From a virus: 23,443 nucleotides of DNA. Position numbers and translations under genes: made by a program. This document shows, piece by piece, positions 1 to 8,097 of the stretch (position 1 is its first letter; each line of letters opens with the position of its first letter). Where the stretch lies: IMG/VR virus record IMGVR_UViG_3300001850_000318, positions 1 through 23,443 of that record; one strand, written 5' to 3'. A model generated the notes under the pieces. That model did no database searches and was not told where the DNA came from. It saw only the letters and a program-made list of their open reading frames with translations.

Positions 1-234
1 AATTGAGGCAGCAGCAAGATTACCGATTGCTGCACCAGATGACAAATGATTGTTACTTATCTGACCAGAAGCAATATTGCCAGAAGTAACGCTGTTATTG
101 GCAAGTAATGAGTTGCCAATTGAGGCAGCAGCAAGATTACCGATTGCTGCTCCAGATGACAAATGATTGTTACTTATCTGACCAGAAGCAATATTACCGG
201 ATAGAATTCCACCATTAGAAATGTGTATTGCTCC
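1..234 (-). repeat. 117-bp direct repeat inside the decoration-fibre gene
   Basis: The sequence from position 1 recurs from position 118 with very few differences, a 117-bp (39-codon) period that keeps the frame. Each unit encodes IASGQISNNHLSSGAAIGN followed by LAAASIG. The array continues off the left edge, so the copy number is unknown. Confidence 0.85.
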
Positions 235-1038
235 AATAGTATAAGGAGCAATTTTTCCTGAAGTCACCGCATTGTCTTCAATATCAGCGTTGATTACTGC
301 TCCTGAAGCAATATGATTAGCCGTAATTGAACCAGAAGCGATGTTGAAACTTGCGACTCCACCAGAACTGATATGAACGCTTCCAATAGCGCCGGATGCA
401 ATTTTACCTGAAGTCACAGCACCGTTAGCAATATCTCCAGCAATGATTGCGCCAGATGCTATAAGATTTGCCGTGATAGCTCCAGATGCAATCATGTTTG
501 TTGTGATTGATCCAGCAGCAGGTAAAGTTAATTCACGATTGCTATATGGTGAATATTTACCAGAAATTAAACGAATTCTAATTTTTGTGGTAGGAGCAGC
601 AGAATAATCTGCAATAACGAAACCAATTGCATTCTCAGGACCAGTTGCAACTTCAACCTTTTTAGGATCACCAACAACACCTTGAACAAGTGTGCCAAAT
701 GAATATGTCGCACTATCACAATTTGCGTTGTAAATGACTTCTGTGTTTACAGTTATGCCATAAAATGAATCACCAAGAAGTGCTGGAAAGCTAGGATAAC
801 CACCAGTTGAGTTCCAAGATGTGTGAGTTTGAATTGCTACGCCAGCAAAACTTGCTGCAATTGCTCCTGCTGTATCATTAACGCCTGCTTCAATGACATC
901 AAAAGGAATAATTGTATTGTCATTTTTATAACAAACAAAATCACCAATACTGATTTCTGTTCCTACTGGAGCAGCAAGAACAACTCCAGCATTCGCAAAC
1001 GGGAGAATAATGTCATTTCCATTGAATGTTTTACCCAT
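1..1038 (-). CDS. Capsid decoration-like protein with fibre-like SG-repeat tail (3' end outside window)
   Basis: This reading frame is open from an ATG at 1038 to the left window edge (346 codons), so the C-terminus is missing. Residues 1 to about 160 form a Gly/Ala/Val/Thr-rich beta-type domain, with stretches such as VGTEISIGDFVCY and GTLVQGVVGDPKKVEVA, that resembles small head-decoration proteins of the DUF2190 kind. Its place directly after the portal gene fits that role, as in lambda-like head modules. From about residue 180 it changes to short repeats built on IASG(Q/A)I and VTSGNIASG, the same style as the long fibre at 15067-20109. I infer a virion surface protein with a projecting fibre. 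The start follows an AAGGG about 10 nt upstream. The family match is from memory and is only moderate; the repeats are directly visible. Confidence 0.75.
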   Translation of the reverse strand, partial: MGKTFNGNDIILPFANAGVVLAAPVGTEISIGDFVCYKNDNTIIPFDVIEAGVNDTAGAIAASFAGVAIQTHTSWNSTGGYPSFPALLGDSFYGITVNTEVIYNANCDSATYSFGTLVQGVVGDPKKVEVATGPENAIGFVIADYSAAPTTKIRIRLISGKYSPYSNRELTLPAAGSITTNMIASGAITANLIASGAIIAGDIANGAVTSGKIASGAIGSVHISSGGVASFNIASGSITANHIASGAVINADIEDNAVTSGKIAPYTIGAIHISNGGILSGNIASGQISNNHLSSGAAIGNLAAASIGNSLLANNSVTSGNIASGQISNNHLSSGAAIGNLAAASI

Positions 1039-1062
1039 AATGATTTACCCTTTGCAAAATTT

Positions 1063-2565
1063 TTAGACTGTCTTTTCTTTATTATCATCATTTTTTTGTT
1101 GCTGTTCACGCAAAGAAGCGAAGTTCTCTTGTTCCTTACGCCAATCAACACCAATTTCGGCTGCAATTGTCTGAGGACTCTTGATGCCCATTTCTAAATA
1201 AGTCTTGTTAAGCTGACTTTCTTTAAGATATTCTCTTGTCTCCACACTTGGAGCAACAAGTTCAACTTTCAAGTTATATTGCTTGTAATTGATAGGAATG
1301 AGATCAGCTACAGCAAAATTTTGAATCACCGCTGTCATTATTTTCTGGACTGTCTCCTTGAAATCTTTCTGTTCTTTTAACACAGATCGCAAAAACGGGC
1401 TTTCTGTAGTCAAAGATGATGCAAAATTGATTGAATCTCCTTTACCACTAATCAACCATTCTGGAGCATTCCACCTGCGTCCACATTCACGAAGACACAT
1501 ATTCAATGCTTCAATGTATGAACCAACATTTCCTGCACTTGGCGGGTCTTTGTATTCCAACGCTTTTGGCATATCAAGAATCGTTCCAGCAGCATAAAAA
1601 CCATTGCCGGAAAAAGCACTAGATGCAGCCCATTGAGGATAAGGAGGAGCAGCATTCGTATTTTGACTATCAATGAAATCTTGAACTTGTGACTGTGTAG
1701 CAGCAGCGTGTTGACGAATAAATGCCACAGAACTTTGAATTGTACTCAAAGTTGTAATGTTTCTAGCCAATTTTGCTGCATTCATGAACGCCAAACCTGT
1801 ATCAAAGATAAAACATGGCAATCCACGCTTCATCGCAGCAGTAACGCCCTTTTTGTCATGAATGATCTCATCTGCATCAACAAACTCAACTGAAGATGCC
1901 TCTTTACTGCCTCGATACATATAAACGCCATATCCAAGCACAGTCTGAGGATCATCTGGCTCACATACAACACCCATGCTAGCAGCTAAAATGTCATGAT
2001 CAGGAGGAATTTGAATATGCTCAGGCTCAATTGTCCTTAATTTCAAAAAACCATCCTTCTGAGGAAACTTTCTAAGAAAATACTCACCATCTACTATTCC
2101 ACGCTGATATAACTCAACCTGTAATGTATCAAAATTGTTCTTCATCCACCATGTTTGTAACAATTCATCAACCAATTTAGTCAAATCATCATCATCAGAA
2201 CTGACCGTATAGGTAATTCCACCAGCACCGAGTACATATGAACTCAATCCATTCAAAATACCAACAGCATATGGATTTGTCTGTGCAATATATCGTGAAT
2301 TTGCAATATATGTTAATTGATCGGCTAAACTATAAACATAAGGAAAGTTAAGACCATTATTACGATCACTTGTATTAGCGATGGGAGCAAATGCGTTATA
2401 ACCCATCGAAGTGGTGACTGAACGGTTATAATAATCCGTCCAGAGCATATTCGGTCCCCAAAGACCGCCGGAATCAGCAACATAACCTTCTTTTATTGGC
2501 TTAGTCTTTTCTTTTGAAGTATTGCCAAAAAAGTAATTCCTCATGTTCTCATAAAATGTCGCCAT
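1063..2565 (-). CDS. Phage portal protein (lambda-type family)
   Basis: The 500-residue length is normal for a portal, the dodecameric ring through which DNA enters and leaves the head. The middle contains a typical portal stretch: VEFVDADEIIHDKK (about 226-239), then an RGLP turn (about 248) and a long helix with IQSSVAFIRQHAAAT. Further on come the WNAPEWLISG segment (about 364-373) and a helical, Gln/Lys-rich C-terminus. The ATG at 2565 has an AGGAG six bases upstream. The decoration-like gene follows 24 nt downstream in transcription order, the usual portal-to-head order. No capsid protease or major capsid gene is in the window; they probably lie beyond the left edge. I am confident of the portal assignment but not of the exact subfamily. 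Confidence 0.88.
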   Translation of the reverse strand: MATFYENMRNYFFGNTSKEKTKPIKEGYVADSGGLWGPNMLWTDYYNRSVTTSMGYNAFAPIANTSDRNNGLNFPYVYSLADQLTYIANSRYIAQTNPYAVGILNGLSSYVLGAGGITYTVSSDDDDLTKLVDELLQTWWMKNNFDTLQVELYQRGIVDGEYFLRKFPQKDGFLKLRTIEPEHIQIPPDHDILAASMGVVCEPDDPQTVLGYGVYMYRGSKEASSVEFVDADEIIHDKKGVTAAMKRGLPCFIFDTGLAFMNAAKLARNITTLSTIQSSVAFIRQHAAATQSQVQDFIDSQNTNAAPPYPQWAASSAFSGNGFYAAGTILDMPKALEYKDPPSAGNVGSYIEALNMCLRECGRRWNAPEWLISGKGDSINFASSLTTESPFLRSVLKEQKDFKETVQKIMTAVIQNFAVADLIPINYKQYNLKVELVAPSVETREYLKESQLNKTYLEMGIKSPQTIAAEIGVDWRKEQENFASLREQQQKNDDNKEKTV

Positions 2566-2614
2566 AATGATCTCCTATTTTAATTATCTATGCATTAGAA
2601 TAAAATAATTTTAC

Positions 2615-2863
2615 CTAAAATGTTCCGCCAGTTATCATTTTTACATTGTGCCATTTGCTATCACTTATATAATATTGCAATAAATTACCATCTGTTGGCA
2701 TGGAAATGTTAACATCAGGCAAGTCAGCAAGATTAGGCTTAGGAAAATTTGAGATTGTCGCTTTGTAGGCGATTTCTGTGGTCGGATCAGCCACAATCAA
2801 AAGATCAGTACCGGCTAAAGGCAAACTCCTAGCGGGTAAAGCGGGAACTGTTTTAACGCTCAT
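2615..2863 (-). CDS. Small 82-residue virion-associated protein
   Basis: The start is placed at the ATG at 2863 because GGAGG lies eight bases upstream; a further upstream ATG at 2878 would put that SD inside the gene. The protein carries the motif LADLPDVNISMPTDGNLLQY followed by SKWHN. This 'L.DVn...P.DGq.L.y....kW.n' signature is common in phage tail-fibre and head-fibre adaptor segments. The N-terminus (SLPLAGTDLLIVADPTTEIAYKA) resembles the opening of many phage fibre proteins. It sits between the cysteine-rich 585-residue gene and the portal. The role is inferred from the motif and position. Confidence 0.65.
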   Translation of the reverse strand: MSVKTVPALPARSLPLAGTDLLIVADPTTEIAYKATISNFPKPNLADLPDVNISMPTDGNLLQYYISDSKWHNVKMITGGTF

Positions 2864-2904
2864 TATTCTTTCCTCCAAGAGATGACATCTATACTCGTCT
2901 ACCC

Positions 2905-4662
2905 CTAAATCATCGGCAATTCGTAGCGATCACAAGTAACACAAGTTTTCAATGTTTCGTCCATTTTAGTAGTGATTACTTTGCACTCACCGAATACTTC
3001 GCATGAGTAAATATTTGATCCACCGCCAGCACAACCACAAGTTGAATCTTTCCTGATTGGTTGAATACTTCTATATTTGCATGGATTTTTGTACTTTTTC
3101 ATTACATCTGCTTGATGCAACATTTGTACTTGTTCTGGTGTTTTTGATTCCATTTTTACAACAGTTGATGTATTAGGAACATAAACATCTGTATATGGAA
3201 TATTATCAGGCAATGGTTCTTCTCTATCTTGTGTGAATATTTCTGGTTCAGTTACAATCAGATTGCTAGAATCAAGATTGTTATAACCAAGAACATTCAA
3301 TGAATCTGGATCAACGAGAATGCCCTTTTTCTTGTAGTAATCAGGATCAAAGATGTTAGGCGGATTAACGCCGACAACGCAATTAGTTGCTGCTATTACG
3401 GCAGGAAAAGCTAACCCATATAGAGTTACTACTGGCTGTCCTAAACAATCACCAAAACTCAATTTAGCAACATAATGACCAGATGAATTATAAAAATATG
3501 ATGAATAGTTAACTGTGCTTGGTTGAGCGACATACCAAATATTTTCTGTAGTTGTCTCACGGATGCAAACACATGGAGAACGCTTATTGATGCTTTTAAT
3601 TGCGATTTGATATTGATATTGAGTGAAGTCAAGTCCGTTCACATCGCTTTGAGTCACGCCTGTTTGTATTTGTTGCTTATTTACGCTGTTATAAAAGTTT
3701 CCTGTGCCTTCATCCTCATGTTCACATCCAAGAGTCAGCAAGTAAACGCAATCCCCTGCCGGATTAGGAGTTATGGAATAAATTGGTGGTAAAATTCCAA
3801 AAGGATCATATTGAATGCTTCCATTAAGACATCCAGCGCCGTAAGTACAACCTGCAATAGGTTGAGGGGCAATATTAACACCTAGTTGAACCCATTTAGG
3901 ATAAAATGTGTCTGGTATCAATGGTTCAATATAAGCTGCGAAACAACCGAAAGTTCTCCAACCGGCATTAAGGCTGCAATCCACATCACCATATCTTTCT
4001 GCTCTGCCATTGCATCCAAATTTGCGTGGATAAAGAATCAATTGTGCATCTATATATTGAAAATCTAATGGACAAGTTTCTGAATAGCATTCTGGCAAAG
4101 GTTGTAGAGTGGGAGAGCCAACAATCGGTCCTGAAGTGATAAATGTTTGTGGTTGATTACGATCTAATGTCTTACTTGTTGCATCTTTTTTCATGTCAAA
4201 TGTATAAGTGCAACAATCAACATATTGTCCAAAGCCGGTATAAGGAACAACATCGGAAGCAGGAACCAAACGCTCTACTTTTAGTGTTATATGTAAAATT
4301 GGTTCAACACTATCAACAACCATTGTGCAAGTAAATCTAAGTGTCAATCCAAGTTCTGGTGATGCTAATGGAGGAGTTGAAATAAGAGCGTAACTATTTT
4401 GACCTTGCCAAACTCCTTCAGTTCGGTCTTGTGTGCATCCCAAAGTAACTCCCACTACGGGATAATTGGAAAAATATCGACTTAACTGGAGACCAGTAGA
4501 TGGGCAATTAGGTGAATACTTATACATTGAAAAATTAAATGAACCAATTTCAAAACTCCATGCCAGCGGAGTACAAACAAGACTGCATTCATAAAATACA
4601 GGATAAGCCCATTTTGAATCAGGGGCGCATACATTCCTAGCCTCTGCAAATGTAATCGTCAT
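2905..4662 (-). CDS. Cysteine-rich 585-residue probable virion protein
   Basis: I do not recognise the bulk of this protein. It is rich in Cys, Tyr, Pro and Thr with little helix-forming sequence, suggesting a beta-rich virion protein stabilised by metal or disulfides. The last 60 residues form a compact Cys module: Cys at about 528, 542, 544, 554, 560, 574 and 577, with CGC, GGG, IYSCEVFGEC and CVTCDRY segments. A similar C...CxC...C....C...CxxC tail occurs, as far as I recall, in proteins of planctomycetes and phages, but I cannot verify this. The ATG at 4662 overlaps the previous stop by 4 nt (ATGA), so translation is probably coupled. It could be a baseplate, tail-tip or head-surface protein. 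Confidence 0.75.
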   Translation of the reverse strand: MTITFAEARNVCAPDSKWAYPVFYECSLVCTPLAWSFEIGSFNFSMYKYSPNCPSTGLQLSRYFSNYPVVGVTLGCTQDRTEGVWQGQNSYALISTPPLASPELGLTLRFTCTMVVDSVEPILHITLKVERLVPASDVVPYTGFGQYVDCCTYTFDMKKDATSKTLDRNQPQTFITSGPIVGSPTLQPLPECYSETCPLDFQYIDAQLILYPRKFGCNGRAERYGDVDCSLNAGWRTFGCFAAYIEPLIPDTFYPKWVQLGVNIAPQPIAGCTYGAGCLNGSIQYDPFGILPPIYSITPNPAGDCVYLLTLGCEHEDEGTGNFYNSVNKQQIQTGVTQSDVNGLDFTQYQYQIAIKSINKRSPCVCIRETTTENIWYVAQPSTVNYSSYFYNSSGHYVAKLSFGDCLGQPVVTLYGLAFPAVIAATNCVVGVNPPNIFDPDYYKKKGILVDPDSLNVLGYNNLDSSNLIVTEPEIFTQDREEPLPDNIPYTDVYVPNTSTVVKMESKTPEQVQMLHQADVMKKYKNPCKYRSIQPIRKDSTCGCAGGGSNIYSCEVFGECKVITTKMDETLKTCVTCDRYELPMI

Positions 4663-5828
4663 GCTCTCACCGCCACTTGTAACTGATGCAATGGTATTCT
4701 CATTAACTTAGTAGTTTCATCATATAAATTGCAATCTATTTCTACATACATATTCTCAAATGGACAATTAAAAAACAAATAAGGATTAAATGGTGTGTTT
4801 GTGGAATTAACAGGATCATATGACCCAGCACCATCAAGAAAATCCGTATACCACCACCAGCGCATTTGTGCTATTCTTGGACTTTTTATTCCAACTCCAG
4901 ACAAATATATCCATAATTCAAATGATAAAAATTGTTTTGATGTGACAAGATATGGATAAGGTGGTTCTAATGCGCCACTATCAATATAAGTGTAATCATA
5001 TTCAGGTATTTGTGGGCTTAAAACACCAGCATAATTAAAGAATCCTTGAAATCCTAGTCCATCAAATTGTCCTAGCAACACACCAAGTTTATTTCTAACA
5101 TTCATCGGATTGCAAAATGGAATGAAATTAGCTTTGTAAGCAGTTTGTGTTTTATCAAAAGATGGCGCAGGACCATCATAATGAGCATCTTCATAATATG
5201 TTTCACCAAGTAATGGTTGATCAATTGGATTGCACCATAGAGGCGATGCTGGCATTAAATTGGCAAGCCATCTTCTCTCATATTCCAAAGTATTGTCGCC
5301 TACTGTTGCATATTGCCATTGAACATTATTGAGATTCATTAAGGGAAAAAGTTTTTGATTTCTCTTATATAAACGCTGAAAACAACTTGCATAACTAAAT
5401 TTTGGTCCAGCAACATCGTAAAATTCTGGAATAATTCCTAACGGATTTGGAAAATAATCTGGATTAGGAATAGTTACAGGATTCCAAGCAGATAATTCAG
5501 TAAAATCAAAATACCATGTAGGGTCAACAAATTCATTGATTGAACTTTTTCCCCATAAGATACTATTTGGTTTCTTAGTCCATTGAGGAACTCCATCAAT
5601 ATTCGGATGACCTCGCAATTTACTACAAGGTATAATCAGATTCTTTGTCGCATCAGTTGGGTCGCACAATCTTGGTCTATATCCAGTTGCAGTTGGAAAA
5701 CCATCTCCTAAGAAAGGAGATTTTGTAGAAAACATGATATCCATGCTAATTACGGGGAAAGGATCACCGGCTGGTTTTGGTCCGCTAATCCAACAATCCC
5801 CTTTTAATAGTTGTGCAGTCTGTGTCAT
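4659..5828 (-). CDS. 389-residue probable structural protein of unknown family
   Basis: I do not recognise a family. The protein is rich in aromatic residues and proline (for example RWWWYTDFLDGAG near residue 323), has few long helices and no signal peptide or membrane segment. It lies in a run of four genes joined by 1-4 nt overlaps: it overlaps the 160-residue gene upstream by 4 nt and the 585-residue gene downstream by 4 nt. This packing and the nearby portal gene suggest a virion component. A Shine-Dalgarno sequence is not obvious, fitting translational coupling. Confidence 0.7.
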   Translation of the reverse strand: MTQTAQLLKGDCWISGPKPAGDPFPVISMDIMFSTKSPFLGDGFPTATGYRPRLCDPTDATKNLIIPCSKLRGHPNIDGVPQWTKKPNSILWGKSSINEFVDPTWYFDFTELSAWNPVTIPNPDYFPNPLGIIPEFYDVAGPKFSYASCFQRLYKRNQKLFPLMNLNNVQWQYATVGDNTLEYERRWLANLMPASPLWCNPIDQPLLGETYYEDAHYDGPAPSFDKTQTAYKANFIPFCNPMNVRNKLGVLLGQFDGLGFQGFFNYAGVLSPQIPEYDYTYIDSGALEPPYPYLVTSKQFLSFELWIYLSGVGIKSPRIAQMRWWWYTDFLDGAGSYDPVNSTNTPFNPYLFFNCPFENMYVEIDCNLYDETTKLMRIPLHQLQVAVRA

Positions 5829-6307
5829 ACATATGTCACTTGGTTAATTGTTATTGTTGATGCTACTGTGTTTCCCATCCCGTCATCATAAAGATAATTG
5901 CTAGTCATATTGAAGTTGTAATCACCTCCAGCGATGTGACTGCAACTCCATGTCTTACTTTGTTCCAATCCGTATGAGAAAATTTGCATAAGTTGATAAT
6001 CACTACCGTCAATACTTGGACAGTCATATCTTAAATTCAAATACAAATAAATAAAGAATCCAGTTGATGCCGTATATAAAAAAATTGATCCAAGTGTTGG
6101 GCATCCATCTCCAACTAAGTTAAATGTAATTGGAGTAACACCAGCAGGACAGCCATCAGGAAAAGTAGGAGTTCCAGTAACAGTACAGGTATAGAATCCT
6201 GAAAAAGACAAAGGAGGAACATTAAATCCGCAACAAGGATATGGTCTTGGTAATGCAACTTCACTTATCGCATTATTGTCATGACAATTAAAAGATGTCG
6301 TAGTCAT
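5825..6307 (-). CDS. 160-residue cysteine-containing probable structural protein
   Basis: The family is not recognised. The protein has paired and spaced cysteines (YPCCGFN, FYTCTVTG, DGCPAG, GDGCPTL, YDCPS, WSCSH) and an overall beta-type composition. The sequence resembles a compact secreted-type or virion surface domain, but no signal peptide is present. The start codon overlaps the preceding stop by one base (TAATG), and its own stop overlaps the next ATG by 4 nt, so it is probably translated by coupling. Its cysteine use matches the 585-residue neighbour, suggesting both belong to the same particle structure. Confidence 0.68.
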   Translation of the reverse strand: MTTTSFNCHDNNAISEVALPRPYPCCGFNVPPLSFSGFYTCTVTGTPTFPDGCPAGVTPITFNLVGDGCPTLGSIFLYTASTGFFIYLYLNLRYDCPSIDGSDYQLMQIFSYGLEQSKTWSCSHIAGGDYNFNMTSNYLYDDGMGNTVASTITINQVTYV

Positions 6308-6741
6308 TAGTTATACACCACATATAAAATATTTCCAATACATTGAACTGAATCGATACCTCCTGCACTTGTTCCTTTACTCATTACTTCCCATAATTGG
6401 AAATAATCGCTAGGCGTGTCCATTCTTTTTGATATGTAGTAAAATTGATTTACTTGAAATGTCTCATTTGCTTTAGAGCCGATGAGTGGATTGGTCAACA
6501 AAGTACCTTTGTAGCCGTCTAATTTATCTTGTGGGCGACCATAAGGATCAACTTCTTGTTCGATCCAAGCTGCTGCATTCCACATGATTGCTGGTTGACC
6601 GACTTCATATTGCAGGTTTATTGAACCTATTGCTGTAGTTTTTACCCAAAGAACATCTTTATTCTTGACTGTTATGTTGTTGTAATCCGGTGTTGTCTGG
6701 ATTATTGTGTTCCTTGTGTCCGATGTCGTCAGTCTTTGCAT
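6307..6741 (-). CDS. 144-residue protein of unknown function in the virion operon
   Basis: The family is not recognised. It is a soluble, mixed alpha/beta-looking protein with an N-terminal stretch rich in Thr, Asn and Ile and a middle part containing YYISKRMDTPSDYFQLWEVM. The start at 6741 has AAGGAGAG about eight bases upstream, a good SD. The first 83 nt of the gene lie inside the 3' end of the RusA-like gene in a different frame. It is the first of four genes joined end to end, so it probably belongs with the downstream structural proteins. Confidence 0.7.
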   Translation of the reverse strand: MQRLTTSDTRNTIIQTTPDYNNITVKNKDVLWVKTTAIGSINLQYEVGQPAIMWNAAAWIEQEVDPYGRPQDKLDGYKGTLLTNPLIGSKANETFQVNQFYYISKRMDTPSDYFQLWEVMSKGTSAGGIDSVQCIGNILYVVYN

Positions 6742-7192
6742 CTTCTCTCTCCTTTAATGATTGGAAATCGTATAATTCCTTATATTTGTGCTTGCTAGGC
6801 TGCTTGTTTTTTACCTTTGCAATATGCATTTCACGAATATAAATCTCACATTCAGCCTTCTTCAAATCACCTTCATATGATATATTTATTTTTCTGACCA
6901 CATTCTTATTATCATCCTCAATATATCCAGACCTGACTAGCTGATCCAGTAATGCTTTGATTCTGTTATCAATGTCAAAATCACCACGAATTCCCTTACC
7001 ACCCCAAAAACGAATACTTACGCATACATTGTTAAGAAATCTGGTTGGTTTGAATTCCTCAAATTTGACATGATTTGTTCTTTTCCATTTCGTGTAAGCA
7101 TTGCTAGGACACAATCCAGCATTCTTTCTTCTTCTCTTGTATAAATTCCATATAGACGGTGGAACATCAATGTGTGGAATAACTATTTTCAT
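6659..7192 (-). CDS. rusA: RusA-like Holliday junction resolvase
   Basis: The family cuts four-way DNA junctions, helping to resolve branched phage DNA before packaging. The RusA active-site pattern is visible: D71-F-D73-I-D75-N76, then K79, then IEDDNKNV with D93/D94, matching the three acidic residues and the lysine of RusA enzymes. The segment after that (VRKINISYEG...AECEIYI) fits the closing strand. E. coli RusA is about 120 residues; this protein has 177, with a hydrophilic tail of about 55 residues beyond the fold. The end of that tail overlaps the next gene by 83 nt. The ATG at 7192 follows GAGGG. It is the first gene of the left operon. Confidence 0.85.
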   Translation of the reverse strand: MKIVIPHIDVPPSIWNLYKRRRKNAGLCPSNAYTKWKRTNHVKFEEFKPTRFLNNVCVSIRFWGGKGIRGDFDIDNRIKALLDQLVRSGYIEDDNKNVVRKINISYEGDLKKAECEIYIREMHIAKVKNKQPSKHKYKELYDFQSLKEREDAKTDDIGHKEHNNPDNTGLQQHNSQE

Positions 7193-7263
7193 GATTTTTG
7201 CCCTCTATTTTTATTGTCGCTTTTATTCACGCCTCCAAAATTGACCTATAATGCGTTTTTAAT

Positions 7264-7303
7264 GCGATCTTGAGGCAATGGGCACCTTTGCCAATTTAAT
7301 CGC
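7264..7303 (-). promoter_or_regulatory. Two-tier inverted repeat in the leader of the resolvase operon
   Basis: An outer GCGAT/ATCGC pair encloses an inner TTGGCAA/TTGCC(t)CAA pair with one bulged base and a nine-base loop, giving about 12 base pairs. It lies about 70 nt upstream of the resolvase start, in the 215-nt gap that precedes the long minus operon. It may be a leader RNA structure or an operator. No convincing minus-strand promoter could be assigned here. Confidence 0.4.
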
Positions 7304-7364
7304 TTTTAGAGGCATCTAATAAACAATGTGACAAAGCGAATAAGAACAGCTTAAAAAACTGCTC

Positions 7365-7394
7365 TTGACATAATTATTTTTTTCATGATAAAAT
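7365..7394 (+). promoter_or_regulatory. Plus-strand sigma-70-like promoter facing the sigma gene's 3' end
   Basis: TTGACA at 7365-7370 and TAAAAT at 7389-7394 are separated by 18 nt, a near-consensus promoter. It points right, antisense to the sigma-factor gene whose stop codon is at 7408. Just to its left is an imperfect hairpin (7342-7366) whose stem is complete only as minus-strand RNA, where one pair is G-U. Confidence 0.45.
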
Positions 7395-7407
7395 ACAGAT
7401 TTGTTTT

Positions 7408-7950
7408 TTATTCATCAAAGAAATATGATTTGAGGCTGTCACGGAGCAATTCATAAGACAAATTTAATTGTTGATGAACGATGTTTCGAGTTAATTTGAG
7501 TTCTTTGCAGACTTGGTTAATATTATGATCAAAGAAAGTGAAATAACCAAGAATGATCTTGGCGACAATTGGTAATTCATCAATATTCTTTCTGATGATT
7601 TCTTCTTGTTCTTTGATAAGTAATAGGCGAATGGGATCATCCTTTTCATCACCCATGTCAAAATTGTCTGGAATCGCAACAGTTTTAATGTTCTTTTTAT
7701 TATTTGATCTATTAAATGTGTCTAAAGCAGACCAATTAGAATGTAAATGTAAAAAAGTAGTAATACGAGAACGAGTTGAATCGTAGCGCAGCATCTTGTG
7801 GCATAACGCAAGATAAATTTCTTGCAAAATATCCTCATTTATTGGCTTTCCTTTAAGCGAATGTTTAATTACAGCAATATTCTTCTCCATTTTTTCCCTA
7901 CTTTTTTCAGTAAGTCTCGCTTGTTTCTTATTTTTCTTTTCACTAGACAT
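7408..7950 (-). CDS. Phage sigma-70-like factor (regions 2 and 4)
   Basis: Such factors redirect host RNA polymerase to phage promoters. Residues about 38-85 show a region 2 pattern: EDILQEIYLALC, then YDSTRSRITTFLHLHSNW and a basic NRSNNKKN stretch. The usual 'f.tWl' core is TTFLH here. After an acidic linker, residues about 121-172 resemble region 4, with INQVCKELKLTRNIVHQQL as the helix-turn-helix and a final helix. Length (180) is typical of small ECF-type factors. The N-terminus (1-25) is strongly basic. The start at 7950 follows AGGGGG. The AT-rich region upstream (7951-8037) has a TATATATGAT box on the minus strand but no clear -35. Confidence 0.78.
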   Translation of the reverse strand: MSSEKKNKKQARLTEKSREKMEKNIAVIKHSLKGKPINEDILQEIYLALCHKMLRYDSTRSRITTFLHLHSNWSALDTFNRSNNKKNIKTVAIPDNFDMGDEKDDPIRLLLIKEQEEIIRKNIDELPIVAKIILGYFTFFDHNINQVCKELKLTRNIVHQQLNLSYELLRDSLKSYFFDE

Positions 7951-8037
7951 TTTCCCCCTTAATTTTCAACCTATCATATATACGCAGCAGACTACCCATT
8001 TTAACAACGATTTATAAAATTTTTTGTTTGTAAATTG

Positions 8038-8068
8038 AAAAAAATAAGCAGTCAGATTTACTGACTGC
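8038..8068 (-). terminator. Intrinsic terminator of the 8098-8976 small-gene operon
   Basis: On the minus strand GCAGTCAG and CTGACTGC (8048-8055 and 8061-8068) form an 8-bp perfect stem with a five-base loop. It is followed by TTA and a run of seven T (8038-8044). It lies 30 nt after the stop of the 110-residue gene. Confidence 0.85.
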
Positions 8069-8097
8069 CTACTTATTGAACATTTAGTGCTTAGTTG

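Noticed and set aside
823-1197. Cys-rich plus-strand frame of 124 codons
   Set aside because: It runs opposite the decoration and portal genes, lacks an SD, and is a shadow of their composition.
7342-7366. Hairpin after the sigma gene as its terminator
   Set aside because: The minus-strand stem needs a G-U pair and is followed by ATTCGC rather than a T run, so it is only a weak candidate.
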